Below the pieces are notes generated by a model. The model worked only from the letters and a program-made list of their open reading frames with translations. It did no database searches and was not told where the DNA came from. This document shows positions 1-10,960 of a DNA stretch of 64,000 nucleotides, piece after piece. This DNA comes from Bacteroidales bacterium (GTDB lineage: Bacteria > Bacteroidota > Bacteroidia > Bacteroidales > F082), in NCBI GenBank assembly GCA_017477425.1, contig JAFUVT010000016.1, positions 146,819-210,818 on the forward strand. Reading direction: 5' to 3'. Position numbers and translations under genes: made by a program. Position 1 is the stretch's first letter. Each line of letters begins with the position of its first letter.

Positions 1-354
1 ATTTTCAACCACTTCAAGAACGCAGGCGTACAAGTGCCCTCGCGCGAGGTGGTGCTGCCGCTGAAGACCGAAGTGCAAAGCGACGGTTCCTCGTTGGACT
101 ACATCGTGGAGCCCGACAAGGAGAGTTTCGTCAACAACCTGATTCCCAAGGTCATCCGCACCAACTTCTACTCCATCATGCTCGACACGCTGACGGCTGA
201 GCATGGTGCCCGCATGACGGCCATGCACATCGCCAGCGACAACGCCGACCAGCTGTCGCAAGAGCTGAAGATCCTCTACAACAAAGCCCGCCAGAACGTC
301 ATCACCAACGAACTGATCGACATTGTGGGCGGCGCTGAGGCGCTGAATGGATAA
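1..354 (+). CDS. atpG: ATP synthase F1 subunit gamma, C-terminal part
   Basis: Only the last 117 codons are present; the reading frame is open from base 1 and the start lies outside the window. The gamma subunit is the rotating central stalk of F1 ATP synthase on the cytoplasmic face of the inner membrane. The C-terminal helix is recognisable: an ARMTAMHIASDNA stretch, then a helix rich in N, Q and L (LYNKARQNVITNELIDIVGGAEAL), the conserved end of the family. Stop codon TAA is at 352-354, and a terminator hairpin follows at once, so this is the last gene of its operon. The next gene points the other way. The family call is firm; the odd GTG at 34 is an internal codon, not a start. Confidence 0.95.
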   Translation: MFNHFKNAGVQVPSREVVLPLKTEVQSDGSSLDYIVEPDKESFVNNLIPKVIRTNFYSIMLDTLTAEHGARMTAMHIASDNADQLSQELKILYNKARQNVITNELIDIVGGAEALNG

Positions 355-390
355 TAAAAAAGGAGGCAGCTAAGCTGCCTCCTTTTTTAT
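355..390. terminator. Bidirectional intrinsic terminator between atpG and murF-alr
   Basis: Perfect 10-bp stem AGGAGGCAGC (361-370) / GCTGCCTCCT (374-383) with a 3-nt loop. An A-run precedes it and a T-run follows, so it can end transcription of both convergent genes. Confidence 0.9.
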
Positions 391-2873
391 TCCTGATAAT
401 ACACCCGCTTCACCCGCTGCGAGACGCGTGTCATTATTTCATACGGAATGGTCTGGCACGCCTTGGCGATGTCGGCAATGTCGTGCTCGGCGTCGAAGAT
501 GACCACCGTGTCGCCTTCAGCGGCTTCGACGTCGCTCAAATCGAGCATACACATGTCCATGCAGATGTCTCCGACGACGGGCACCTGCCGCCCGTTGACG
601 TAAAACTTCCCGTTTCCGTTGCCCAGCAAACGCGAGAGACCGTCGGCATAGCCGATGGGAACGATGCCGATGCGCATGTCCTTTTCGGCACGACCGTGAC
701 GGTTGTAGCCGATGCTGTCGCCCTTCGGGATACGCTTGATTTGGTTGATGGTCGTCTTGAGCGAAACCACAGGTTGCAAAGCGCCCTTGTCGGCCTCGCA
801 AGTGGGCACGCCATAGAGGCCGATGCCCAGACGCACCATATCAAACTGGTATTGCGTGAATCGGGTGATGCCCGCCGTGTTGAGGATATGGCGCAGCACC
901 TTGTGCGGAAACGCCTCCACGATGATTTGGCTGCCCTCATCGAACTTCCTGATTTGGCTCAGCGTGAATTCGTCCTCGGCGGGATTGTCGGCCGTGGCCA
1001 GATGCGAGAACACGCTCTTCACGTGCAGCATCGGGTTGGCCTTGATGCGCTCGATGAGTTCCGGAAGCTCGTCGTTCGAGAAGCCCAAGCGGTGCATCCC
1101 TGTGTCCAGCTTGATGTGGACATTCAACGGATGCGCCTCGGGCAAGGCCAAATTCTCCATCGCCTTCTCGATGAATTCAAGGTTGCGGAAGCTGAACACC
1201 TCGGGCTCAAGGTGGTATTTGATGATGTTGTCGTAGCTGTTCACCTCGGGACTCATCACCATGATGGGCAGGTTGATGCCTGCACGACGCAGCTCCACGC
1301 CTTCGTCGGCGAAGGCAACCGTCAGATAGTCAACATTATGGAACTGAAGCACATTGGACACTTCGAGGTTGCCGCTGCCATAGCCGAATGCCTTCACCAT
1401 CACCATCAGTTTGGTCTCGGGCTTGATCTTCGAGCGATAATGGTTCAGGTTGCTGACCAAATGGTTGAAGTTGATTTCGAGCACCGTCTCATGGGCTTTT
1501 TCCTGCAATTCCATACCGATCTGCTCAAACTCGAAGGCGCGGGCACCTTTCAGCAGGATGGTCTGGTTGTTGAATTTCGAGAAGGGGAACTGGGCCAAGA
1601 AATCAGGCACGTTCTTGTAGAAATACGCCTCCATGTCGAATTTGTTGGACTGCCGCGAGATGCTTTCACCGATGCCGATGAGCATATCAACACCTTTCTT
1701 CTTCAAAAGTTCGCTGATCTCGGCATACAAATCCATTTCACTTCGGCCGCTCTGAAGAATGTCGGACAAGATGACCACATGCCGCTTGTGCTGGTGTTGC
1801 TGACTCATCACGTCGAGGGCGATGGTGAGCGAGTTGACATCAGAATTGTAGTAGTCGTTGATGATGGTGCAATTGTTGACACCCGCCTTGATCTCAAGAC
1901 GCATGGCCACCGAGGTCAGCGCCAAGAGGCGTTCCGTGATATGGGACGGGGAAAACTTCATCAACAGACACACGGCAATGCAATGGATGGCATTCTCGAT
2001 GGAGGCATCGTCGGCAAAGGGGATGACGAACGCCAGATCAGTATCGTGGTAACGGCATTTGACCGTTGAGGTCTTCTCGTTTTTCGTCACCTCCTTGACC
2101 AGCAAGTCGGCATCCTCGAACTTACGGCTCCAAGTGAAGAGTCGCAGTTTGGAGGCCATACCCGAACGGATGATCACCTGCTGCACCTCAGAATAATCCA
2201 TGCAGTAGACCAGTTGTTGTGCCTTGGTAAAAAGGTTCAGCTTCTCCCCGGCCTTCTGCCCGCGGTTGATGAAGTTCTCGTCGTGCGCCTGCCCGATGTT
2301 GGTAAACACGCCGATGGTCGGGCGGATGATGTCCTGCAAGGCCATCATCTCGTCAGGTTCGGAAATGCCAGCCTCGAAGATGGCCAGTTCGTTGTTCTCG
2401 TTCATCTGCCACACCGAAAGAGGCACGCCCACCTGTGAGTTGTAGCTCTTCGGGCTACGGACGATGCTATAGTCGGGGCTCAACATCTGATAAAGCCATT
2501 CCTTGACGATGGTCTTGCCATTGCTACCCGTGATGCCGATGACGGGGATGTCGAACCGCTGACGGTGATAGGCCGCCAACGCCTGCAAGGCCTTCAAAGT
2601 GTCGTCGACAACGATGAAAGCCGCTCCTGGACACTCCACTTCGGGCAGATGGCTCACCACAAAAGCCCTGACACCCTTCTCATAAAGATCTTGGATATAT
2701 TTATGTCCGTCGTTGCGGTTGCTCTTCAAGGCGAAAAACAACGCCTGTCCAGCATCCATCAGGTGGCGGCTGTCGATCAACAAATCGCTGATTTTCCGCT
2801 CCGCAGTGCCTCCAACCAACTGACCGTTAACCACTTCGGCCACCTTCTGTAGCGTATAAAACTGATGTTGCAT
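387..2873 (-). CDS. murF-alr: Bifunctional MurF ligase / alanine racemase
   Basis: An 828-residue fusion making and using D-alanine for peptidoglycan. The N-terminal half (about 1-450) is UDP-MurNAc-tripeptide:D-Ala-D-Ala ligase, with Mur P-loop GITGSNGKT (Lys120) and the Mur central and C-terminal domains. The C-terminal half (about 465-828) is a type III PLP alanine racemase: Lys494 in MVKAFGYGSG is the expected Schiff-base lysine, and the conserved MHRLGF and GYADGL blocks follow. The fused form is known in Bacteroidetes and channels racemase and ligase functions into one cytoplasmic protein. The start ATG at 2873 is 23 nt downstream of a TATTTTTG -7 element. It is divergent from pssA. No broken motif was seen, so both activities are probably intact. 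Confidence 0.96.
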   Translation of the reverse strand: MQHQFYTLQKVAEVVNGQLVGGTAERKISDLLIDSRHLMDAGQALFFALKSNRNDGHKYIQDLYEKGVRAFVVSHLPEVECPGAAFIVVDDTLKALQALAAYHRQRFDIPVIGITGSNGKTIVKEWLYQMLSPDYSIVRSPKSYNSQVGVPLSVWQMNENNELAIFEAGISEPDEMMALQDIIRPTIGVFTNIGQAHDENFINRGQKAGEKLNLFTKAQQLVYCMDYSEVQQVIIRSGMASKLRLFTWSRKFEDADLLVKEVTKNEKTSTVKCRYHDTDLAFVIPFADDASIENAIHCIAVCLLMKFSPSHITERLLALTSVAMRLEIKAGVNNCTIINDYYNSDVNSLTIALDVMSQQHQHKRHVVILSDILQSGRSEMDLYAEISELLKKKGVDMLIGIGESISRQSNKFDMEAYFYKNVPDFLAQFPFSKFNNQTILLKGARAFEFEQIGMELQEKAHETVLEINFNHLVSNLNHYRSKIKPETKLMVMVKAFGYGSGNLEVSNVLQFHNVDYLTVAFADEGVELRRAGINLPIMVMSPEVNSYDNIIKYHLEPEVFSFRNLEFIEKAMENLALPEAHPLNVHIKLDTGMHRLGFSNDELPELIERIKANPMLHVKSVFSHLATADNPAEDEFTLSQIRKFDEGSQIIVEAFPHKVLRHILNTAGITRFTQYQFDMVRLGIGLYGVPTCEADKGALQPVVSLKTTINQIKRIPKGDSIGYNRHGRAEKDMRIGIVPIGYADGLSRLLGNGNGKFYVNGRQVPVVGDICMDMCMLDLSDVEAAEGDTVVIFDAEHDIADIAKACQTIPYEIMTRVSQRVKRVYYQE

Positions 2874-2895
2874 AAAAAGCCCTTCAAATTTTGCG

Positions 2896-2903
2896 CAAAA
2901 ATA
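2896..2903 (-). promoter_or_regulatory. -7 element (TATTTTTG) of murF-alr
   Basis: On the minus strand TATTTTTG matches the Bacteroidetes TAnnTTTG consensus and lies 23 nt before the murF-alr ATG. Confidence 0.6.
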
Positions 2904-2923
2904 CGCTTTTTCCGAAAAAAACT

Positions 2924-2931
2924 TACCTTTG
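2924..2931 (+). promoter_or_regulatory. -7 element (TACCTTTG) of pssA
   Basis: TACCTTTG matches the Bacteroidetes -7 consensus TAnnTTTG and lies 17 nt before the pssA ATG. Confidence 0.6.
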
Positions 2932-2947
2932 CAAGCTATAAAAACAC

Positions 2948-3670
2948 ATGGAAATGTCCCTCAAGCAACACCTCCCTAACGCCCTCACCTGCGGCAACCT
3001 CGTCTCGGGCTGTCTCTCTATCCTTTTTGTCTCCTTGGGCATGCCCGTCAAGGCCGCCATCATGATTTTCGTGGCTGGTCTCTTCGACTTCCTCGATGGC
3101 TTCGCCGCCCGACTGCTACACGCCCACTCCCCCATCGGGGCTGATTTGGACTCGCTGTCAGATGTAGTTTCTTTCGGCGTGGCACCAGGGTTCATCATGC
3201 GTTATTTGATGTTATATGCAACCGACAAGCCGCTAATCACCTTGTTTGGTATAGAGCTTCTCCCCTGCCTTGCGTTTCTGCTGCCCGTGTTCTCGGCCAT
3301 CCGCTTGGCCAAGTTCAACATCGACGACACACAGAAAACATCGTTTCGCGGCATTCCTGCGCCGGGCATGGCCATCTTTATTGCCTCCTTACCGTTGGCT
3401 CTCAGCCAAGCGGGGCATCTCAAAGACGGCGCCTTGGGTTATTGGGCCTGCCTCGGCATCACGCTTTTCTTCTCGTTTTTAATGGTAAGCCGTCTGCGTT
3501 TCTTCTCGTTCAAGATGAAGTCGGCAAAATGGAAAGGCAACGAGGTGCGGTGGATTTTCCTCATCGTGGCTGTGGCCGGATTCGCCATTTTCAGGTTCGT
3601 GGCGTTGCCGTTCATCATGATGGTTTACATCCTGATGTCGGTGTTTTTTGCCAGGAAAATGGAAGAATAA
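2948..3670 (+). CDS. pssA: CDP-diacylglycerol-serine O-phosphatidyltransferase
   Basis: A 240-residue integral membrane enzyme that joins CDP-diacylglycerol and L-serine to give phosphatidylserine, precursor of phosphatidylethanolamine. The CDP-alcohol phosphatidyltransferase signature D-x2-DG-x2-AR-x8-G-x3-D-x3-D is complete (DFLDGFAAR ... GADLDSLSD, about residues 47-72). Hydrophobic segments before and after it fit the 6-8 membrane helices of the family. Met3 is an alternative start; the first ATG is used because it is closest to the -7 element. It is divergent from murF-alr and convergent with lptB, whose stop is 2 nt beyond this stop. Confidence 0.93.
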   Translation: MEMSLKQHLPNALTCGNLVSGCLSILFVSLGMPVKAAIMIFVAGLFDFLDGFAARLLHAHSPIGADLDSLSDVVSFGVAPGFIMRYLMLYATDKPLITLFGIELLPCLAFLLPVFSAIRLAKFNIDDTQKTSFRGIPAPGMAIFIASLPLALSQAGHLKDGALGYWACLGITLFFSFLMVSRLRFFSFKMKSAKWKGNEVRWIFLIVAVAGFAIFRFVALPFIMMVYILMSVFFARKMEE

Positions 3671-3672
3671 GT

Positions 3673-4410
3673 TTACAGCTCCTTCTTGTGGAACACGAAG
3701 TTATGTCCGAGATACACCTCGCGGACATGTTCATCTTGCGCCAGGTTCTCAGGCGTGTCAGCCTTCAGCACCTTGCCGTCGAAGAGCAGATAGGCGCGGT
3801 CGGTGATGCTGAGGGTTTCGTGCACGTTGTGGTCGGTGATGAGCACACCGATGTTTTTCCTTTTCAGCTTGAAAATGATGCGTTGGATGTCCTCGACGGC
3901 GATGGGGTCGACGCCAGCGAAAGGCTCGTCCAAAAGGATGAAATTGGGGCTCACGGCCAAGGCACGAGCTATCTCGGTGCGGCGTCGCTCACCGCCCGAC
4001 AGCTGAATGCCTTTGCTCTTGCGCACATGGTCGAGGCCGAACTCCTCCAGCAGCTCCTCCAACTTCTTGCGGCGATCGACCTCTTTCATGTCCTTCTTGA
4101 ACTGCATCACGGAATAGATGTTGTCTTCCACCGTCATCTGACGGAACACCGAAGCCTCTTGGGCCAAATAGCCAATGCCAATTTGGGCCCTGCGGTACAT
4201 AGGCAGGTCGGAGATGTCCTGCTCATCGAGGAAAACCTTGCCCGAGTAGGGTTTGATAAGGCCGACCACCATATAAAACGTGGTGGTCTTGCCTGCGCCA
4301 TTAGGGCCGAGCAGACCCACAATCTCGCCTTGTTCGACTTCGATGTTCACATCGTTGACCACGGTACGTTGACCGTATTTCTTTACCAAATGATCGGTGC
4401 TCAGTTTCAT
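3673..4410 (-). CDS. lptB: LPS export ABC transporter ATP-binding protein
   Basis: A 245-residue cytoplasmic ABC ATPase that powers LptFG extraction of lipopolysaccharide from the inner membrane. Visible motifs: Walker [10 protein letters not shown] (about 35-43), Q-loop, signature LSGGERRR, Walker [15 protein letters not shown]-loop ITDHNVHE. Length and the [16 protein letters not shown] block are typical of LptB rather than of other importers or exporters. Its ATG overlaps the TGA of kdsD on the same strand (TGATG), so the two are translationally coupled. The pairing makes sense because kdsD supplies the Kdo precursor for LPS. The permease and periplasmic Lpt genes are not in this window. 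Confidence 0.93.
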   Translation of the reverse strand: MKLSTDHLVKKYGQRTVVNDVNIEVEQGEIVGLLGPNGAGKTTTFYMVVGLIKPYSGKVFLDEQDISDLPMYRRAQIGIGYLAQEASVFRQMTVEDNIYSVMQFKKDMKEVDRRKKLEELLEEFGLDHVRKSKGIQLSGGERRRTEIARALAVSPNFILLDEPFAGVDPIAVEDIQRIIFKLKRKNIGVLITDHNVHETLSITDRAYLLFDGKVLKADTPENLAQDEHVREVYLGHNFVFHKKEL

Positions 4411-5375
4411 CAGAATATCCCTTCTTTTAAAATATCATGCAAATGGATGATACCCAGATATTTGCCATCTTTCACGACAGGCAGCTGCGTGATGCTGTTG
4501 GAACGCATCTTATGCAAGGCATCCACCACCAAAGCCTCGTCGTTGATAGTCTTGGGGTCGGTGGTCATGATTTGCGAGGCCTTCACGTGCTCGATGTCAG
4601 GCGTGTTCATCAGCATGCGACGCAAGTCGCCATCGGTGATGATGCCCAGCACCTTTTCGCCTTCGCAAACCACAGTGGCGCCCAAACGTTTGTGCGTCAT
4701 CTCGATGATGACGCGCGTGAGGTTGTCGTCGGGTCCCACCTCGGGACGTTCATTGCGGACATAAAGGTCTTTGACACGCAGATAAAGCTGCTTCCCGAGA
4801 GCTCCGCCTGGGTGGAACTTGGCGAAGTCGTCGGTCGAGAATCCGCGACACCTCATTAATATAAGGGCCAGCGCGTCGCCCATGACGAGTTGCGCCGTCG
4901 TGCTACTCGTCGGGGCCAGACTACCTGGGATGGCTTCTTCGTCAACCGTGACATCGAGGACGAAATCGGCCTGCGAAGCCAAATACGACTTGCAGTTGCC
5001 CACCATCGCCACAATTTTGTTGCCCCGTAATTTGATGAGCGGCACCAGCACCTTGATTTCAGGCGTTTCGCCGCTTTTCGACAAAATGACCACAATATCG
5101 CCTTCGCGGACCATGCCCAAATCGCCGTGGATGGCATCGGCAGCGTGCATGAAAACAGCCGTCGTGCCTGTGGAATTCATGGTTGCCACAATCTTTTGGG
5201 CTATTATTGCACTCTTCCCGATGCCCGAAAACACGAGATTTCCTTTGTTTTCAAGCACCAGGTCCACTGTTTTTCGGAAATCATCATCGATTTTTTGCTT
5301 CAATCCAATGATTGCATTAGCTTCATTATCAATGATTTGATTAACCAATTCAATAATTTGGTCATTTTTTTTCAT
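4410..5375 (-). CDS. kdsD: Arabinose-5-phosphate isomerase (KpsF/GutQ family)
   Basis: A 321-residue cytoplasmic enzyme converting ribulose-5-phosphate to arabinose-5-phosphate, the first step to Kdo of the LPS core. A SIS sugar-isomerase domain (about 30-180, with [11 protein letters not shown] and SKSGETPEI) is followed by two CBS domains (about 200-320). The frame is open much further upstream, but the extension has no homology-like features. The start at 5375 ([11 protein letters not shown]) gives the usual family length. The stop overlaps the lptB start. Divergent from recQ across about 150 nt. Confidence 0.92.
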   Translation of the reverse strand: MKKNDQIIELVNQIIDNEANAIIGLKQKIDDDFRKTVDLVLENKGNLVFSGIGKSAIIAQKIVATMNSTGTTAVFMHAADAIHGDLGMVREGDIVVILSKSGETPEIKVLVPLIKLRGNKIVAMVGNCKSYLASQADFVLDVTVDEEAIPGSLAPTSSTTAQLVMGDALALILMRCRGFSTDDFAKFHPGGALGKQLYLRVKDLYVRNERPEVGPDDNLTRVIIEMTHKRLGATVVCEGEKVLGIITDGDLRRMLMNTPDIEHVKASQIMTTDPKTINDEALVVDALHKMRSNSITQLPVVKDGKYLGIIHLHDILKEGIF

Positions 5376-5517
5376 TTTTTCTCGAATTTTTCTTGCGCCG
5401 AATGATTTAAAAACTATAACTTTGTCTTTTGTGACAAGGGGAGCAACCGACCCTTTTATAGAACGTAGTTTCTCGAAAGAGATTGCAAAATAACACAAAT
5501 TTTCGGACAATACCAAA

Positions 5518-5523
5518 AGGAGG
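5518..5523 (+). promoter_or_regulatory. Shine-Dalgarno sequence of recQ
   Basis: AGGAGG ends 5 nt before the recQ ATG. Most other starts in this window have A-rich leaders without such a sequence, so it stands out and supports the chosen start. Confidence 0.55.
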
Positions 5524-5528
5524 AAACA

Positions 5529-7736
<2,208 letters not shown>

Positions 7737-7740
7737 ACTC

Positions 7741-7842
7741 CCATCAACCATGTCATTCCGAAGATGATGAAGGCATAGATACGCTCAGCTAAAGGTTCGG
7801 TATGACATGCCTTCATCATCTTCAAGGAATCTATGGTTGGTT
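7741..7842. repeat. REP-like imperfect inverted repeat
   Basis: The 17-nt arms GAAGATGATGAAGGCAT (7760-7776) and its exact reverse complement (7807-7823) enclose a 30-nt loop. The pairing extends outward imperfectly (CCATCAACCATG... / ...ATGGTTGGTTG). It occupies most of the gap between recQ and the DUF4296 gene. It could serve as a recQ terminator structure, but there is no T-run. Confidence 0.7.
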
Positions 7843-7855
7843 GACATGACGCATT

Positions 7856-8239
7856 ATGAAACAGAAATACCTAATAGTGTTGATAGCTATGTTGTTTTCG
7901 GCTTGCGGAAACAAGAGCAAAACATTTGTGCCCGAGCGACTGCTCACCGAGCCGGAAATGATCAACGTGATGACCGACGTGCAAATCATTGAGGCCGACA
8001 TCAACTACCAGAAAACACAGGAACGCGAGCAAAACGACTCAGTGAAGCCCCAGCCCAAGGATTTCGTCAAAATGTCGAAAGACTATTACAGCCAACTCTT
8101 TGAGCGTTACGGCATCACGGACAGCATCTTCTCGCAGAATATCCGCTATTACACCGAGCGCCCCGCCGTGCTGGAAAAAATCATGGATTCGGTGGTGCAG
8201 CGGCTGAAGCGGGAGCAAACTACTTCTTCAACTCAGTAG
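7856..8239 (+). CDS. DUF4296 domain lipoprotein
   Basis: A 127-residue predicted outer-membrane or periplasmic lipoprotein of unknown role. Signal peptide MKQKYLIVLIAMLFSAC ends in a lipobox-like FSAC with Cys17. The mature part has the features of the Bacteroidetes-specific DUF4296 family: LTEPEMINVMTDVQIIEA near the start, then YYSQLFERYGITDSIFSQNIRYY. Such proteins are small helical lipoproteins widely conserved in the phylum. Its 3' end overlaps the 3' end of the convergent lipoprotein gene by 20 nt, so there is no room for an intergenic terminator. Confidence 0.85.
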   Translation: MKQKYLIVLIAMLFSACGNKSKTFVPERLLTEPEMINVMTDVQIIEADINYQKTQEREQNDSVKPQPKDFVKMSKDYYSQLFERYGITDSIFSQNIRYYTERPAVLEKIMDSVVQRLKREQTTSSTQ

Positions 8240-9278
8240 CAATCAAGTCATTCAATTTCTTGGCGGCATCCAGCAGCATACTCTCGTCCGTAGGGACGGG
8301 CACGGGCTGGCTGTTCAAGCGGCTCAAGGTCTCGGCTGAGCAGGCCTCGCGGTCGCCCTTGATGGTGGTGTAGTCGTTCTTGAAGGTGGATTTCACCTCG
8401 AAAGGGACGACGGCCAAAGCACGATAGCCGTATGCATCGTAGTATTTCAGCGTACCCGTGACGGTCACTGCCTTGTTTTGCGAGTGGTCGGTCACTTCCA
8501 CGGTCTTGCCGCCATTGGTCTCTTTGAAGGTTACCTCATCGAGACGGTTGGGCGTAATCTGAACGTCGCTAATGGCGACCCTCACCTCAGCGTCTTTGAC
8601 GCTCAAGCGTGTGTGGCGTTTTGCAAGATTCGTCACATTGGCCGGCACCTCGCCCTCATCAAAGCTCAAAACGGCATTAGCGAAGCCGTCCCCCAAGGGG
8701 CGTTCATCGTCATTGTAGATGGTGACAAACACGCGGTCGGTCTGGCACATCAGACTCTTCTTTTTCAGTTGGGGAAGGTTGCTATTTTCCTGGTTGGTAC
8801 GTTGCAATTGCTCAATAAACTTATCCGCCTCCTCGGCATCCGCTTTCGAACCCGTGTTCAGCAGTTGGTTAGCCTTCGCCACCAAGAAAGCCTCGGCATG
8901 ATTGCGGGCAGCCATCATGTCGTCGTTGAGGTCGAGTTTCACATAGTTCATGCCTTGTTTGACCTCTCTGGGGAAACAAGCCAACGCCTCGTTGCGGCCT
9001 TTCATACTGCAATAACGCTGGTAGATTTCGGGCCAAGCGTCAGGTTGTCCCGTGGCTTTCAGGGCCTGGATGCGCTCGTGGTCGGCTTGGTTGGCCTTGT
9101 GGTAGGAGGCCGCCACATAATTGATGTGTTTCGCGTTCATGTCGCCGGCACAAATGTCGGGCGCAACGCGCTGAATCACTTCGTCGTACTGTTGGGCTTC
9201 ATAGAGTTTCTTGGTCGTGTTGCAGGCGGTGAGCATCACGCCGAGCAACAAAGCGGGAATCAGTCGGAGGTATTTCAT
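8220..9278 (-). CDS. Lipoprotein of unknown function
   Basis: A 352-residue lipoprotein: signal peptide MKYLRLIPALLLGVMLTAC with lipobox LTAC (Cys19), followed by a TTKKLYEAQQYDEVIQ segment. The early part (about 25-160) looks helical and TPR-like (YDEVIQRVAP, YVAASYHKANQADHERI, AEAFLVAKANQLL). The second half looks beta-rich. No catalytic motif was recognised. It may be an envelope scaffold, but no function should be assigned. Tail-to-tail overlap with the DUF4296 gene suggests stable co-inheritance but not co-transcription. Confidence 0.75.
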   Translation of the reverse strand: MKYLRLIPALLLGVMLTACNTTKKLYEAQQYDEVIQRVAPDICAGDMNAKHINYVAASYHKANQADHERIQALKATGQPDAWPEIYQRYCSMKGRNEALACFPREVKQGMNYVKLDLNDDMMAARNHAEAFLVAKANQLLNTGSKADAEEADKFIEQLQRTNQENSNLPQLKKKSLMCQTDRVFVTIYNDDERPLGDGFANAVLSFDEGEVPANVTNLAKRHTRLSVKDAEVRVAISDVQITPNRLDEVTFKETNGGKTVEVTDHSQNKAVTVTGTLKYYDAYGYRALAVVPFEVKSTFKNDYTTIKGDREACSAETLSRLNSQPVPVPTDESMLLDAAKKLNDLIATELKK

Positions 9279-9304
9279 TGGTTTTTCTGTATTTGTTTGA
9301 CTAC

Positions 9305-9372
9305 GGGACCTTCGACAAGCTCAGGCACCCTTAACTTTTGAAAAAGCCAGGTCCCTGAGCCTGTCGAAGGGC
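9305..9372. repeat. REP-type palindromic repeat
   Basis: CCTTCGACAAGCTCAGG (9309-9325) and CCTGAGCCTGTCGAAGG (9354-9370) are reverse complements with one mismatch; the stem is extended by GGGACC/GGTCCC pairing at the outer end of one arm and inner side of the other. This 'CCTTCGACAAGCTCAGG' palindrome type recurs as a dispersed repeat in many bacterial genomes. Confidence 0.75.
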
Positions 9373-9434
9373 CGTCTTGTATCGATAAAAACTACAAATT
9401 TCGCTCCAAATTGTCCGATTTGGCCGAAAATCTT

Positions 9435-9442
9435 TACTTTTG
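9435..9442 (+). promoter_or_regulatory. -7 element (TACTTTTG) of the polyprenyl synthase gene
   Basis: TACTTTTG fits TAnnTTTG and lies 20 nt before the ATG at 9462. This argues against the upstream in-frame start at 9411, which would lie before the promoter. Confidence 0.65.
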
Positions 9443-9461
9443 TGCATCAAATCGACCAAAA

Positions 9462-10433
9462 ATGGAAAAAATCAAGCAACTGCAACAAGATTTCGCCGAC
9501 TTCATGGCGAAACGCGACTTCGGCGGTCAGCCCACCGAGTTATATGACCCCATCGCCTACACCATCCTGCAAAGCGGCAAACGCCTGCGCCCCATGCTCT
9601 GCCTGTTGACCAACGACATGCTGGGCGGCGACGAGCAGGAAGCCCTTTGGCCCGCCTTGGCCTTGGAGACGTTCCACAACTTCACCCTCATCCACGACGA
9701 CATCATGGACAAGGCCCCGCTGCGGCGCGGCAAACCGACCGTCTACCAAAAGTGGAACTCCGACATCGCCATCCTCTCTGGCGACGCGATGCTGGCGATG
9801 GCCTTCCAATTCGCCTTGAAACCGAAGAAAGGCGCAGAACTGGGAAAACAATTAGGCAAGGTGGCCATCGAAATTTGCGAAGGCCAACAGATGGACCTCA
9901 ACTTCGAGACGCAAAAGGAAGTCTCGATTGCGGATTATCTGGAGATGATTCGCCTGAAAACCGCCGTCCTGTTGGCCACGGCCTTGCAGATGGGTGCTAC
10001 CGTGGCAGGTGCCAACGAAGCTGACATTCAGCGACTTTACAACTTTGGCATCAACCTCGGGATGAGTTTTCAGCTGCAGGACGACATCCTCGACCTCTAC
10101 AGCGACGTGAAAGTCTTCGGGAAGAAACACGGCGGCGACATTGCCGACAACAAGAAAACCTACCTTTACCTGAAAGCCCTCGAATTGGCCTCTGACCGCG
10201 ACCGCAAACGTCTTGAACAACTCTTCACGCTCCGCATGGACCACGACGAAGAAGAGAAAATCGAAGAGGTGAAAGGCATTTACGACCGGCTGCATATCAA
10301 AGAGGTGGTCGAGCAAGTCATTGCCGACTACGACCGCAAGGCCTTCGAATGCTTGGATGCCATCGGCTTGCCCGACGAGAAGAAAAAACATCTGCGAACC
10401 TATGCTGAGTTGCTTTCGGGCAGGAAAAAATAA
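9462..10433 (+). CDS. Polyprenyl (isoprenyl) diphosphate synthase
   Basis: A 323-residue cytoplasmic trans-prenyltransferase that condenses isopentenyl diphosphate with allylic diphosphates. The two Asp-rich Mg-binding motifs are present: DDIMD (79-83, within LIHDDIMD) and DDILD (207-211, within FQLQDDILD). The GKRLRPMLCLL substrate block and the KTA(V)LL block are also clear. Short, small-residue positions before the first motif could set chain length, but sequence alone does not decide between a geranylgeranyl/farnesyl and a longer-chain product used for menaquinone. The start follows the promoter. Confidence 0.92.
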   Translation: MEKIKQLQQDFADFMAKRDFGGQPTELYDPIAYTILQSGKRLRPMLCLLTNDMLGGDEQEALWPALALETFHNFTLIHDDIMDKAPLRRGKPTVYQKWNSDIAILSGDAMLAMAFQFALKPKKGAELGKQLGKVAIEICEGQQMDLNFETQKEVSIADYLEMIRLKTAVLLATALQMGATVAGANEADIQRLYNFGINLGMSFQLQDDILDLYSDVKVFGKKHGGDIADNKKTYLYLKALELASDRDRKRLEQLFTLRMDHDEEEKIEEVKGIYDRLHIKEVVEQVIADYDRKAFECLDAIGLPDEKKKHLRTYAELLSGRKK

Positions 10434-10437
10434 ACGA

Positions 10438-10467
10438 AGAGGAGGCTCCCGACAGGAAGCCTCCTCT
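10438..10467. terminator. Hairpin between convergent genes
   Basis: Perfect stem AGAGGAGGCT (10438-10447) / AGCCTCCTCT (10458-10467) just after the prenyl synthase stop. The T-run is missing, so termination by this hairpin alone is uncertain. Confidence 0.6.
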
Positions 10468-10490
10468 AAAGTTCATAACCGAAAGTGCTT

Positions 10491-10889
10491 TTACTTGATA
10501 TCTTTGACGGTACGTTCAGCTTTCTGTGCCTCTTTGCCTTTTATCTGACGGGGTTTCTGGAAGTTGTGTTTCTTCACTTTCTTGCTATCGAAGCTGACAT
10601 TCTTTTCGGCGTGGTCTTTCCTTTCAACACCCACTTTCTTCTCGCCTGATTCAACTTTCTTGTCGGCGCAGCAGTCGTCGGTCTTCTTTTCAGCCGATAC
10701 TGCCTTACTGGCGCAGCAGTCGTCTTTTTTCACGGCCTTCGTGTCAGCTGCTGTAGCAGTTTCGGCCTTCTTTTCCACTTTCTTTTCAGTGGCCGGTTTC
10801 TTCACAGGATTTTGAGCATCAACACTTTGGACGCTCATGGCGCTCACGGCGAAAAATGCCAGGACACCAAACAAGATTGACTTTTTCAT
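10491..10889 (-). CDS. Small secreted Lys-rich protein with DDCC motifs
   Basis: A 132-residue protein with a clear signal peptide (MKKSILFGVLAFFAVSAMSVQSVDA), so exported. The mature chain is of low complexity: lysine, glutamate and alanine runs, and two DDCCA motifs (KKDDCCASK and TDDCCADK) about 17 residues apart, then a basic tail KKVKKHNFQKPRQIKGKEAQK. The paired Asp-Cys-Cys motifs could bind metal or form disulfides; this is inference. I recognise no named family. It is convergent with the prenyl synthase gene and has its own leader of about 70 nt before queA. Confidence 0.7.
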   Translation of the reverse strand: MKKSILFGVLAFFAVSAMSVQSVDAQNPVKKPATEKKVEKKAETATAADTKAVKKDDCCASKAVSAEKKTDDCCADKKVESGEKKVGVERKDHAEKNVSFDSKKVKKHNFQKPRQIKGKEAQKAERTVKDIK

Positions 10890-10960
10890 TTTAGATAGAT
10901 TTAGTTTTTATTGATATTAATGTTTACAAGTCTGTGTTATAGCAAAAACCGTTCCAAAAA

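Noticed and set aside
483..2069. A 528-codon open frame antisense to murF-alr
   Set aside because: Histidine- and valine-rich shadow of a firmly identified enzyme.
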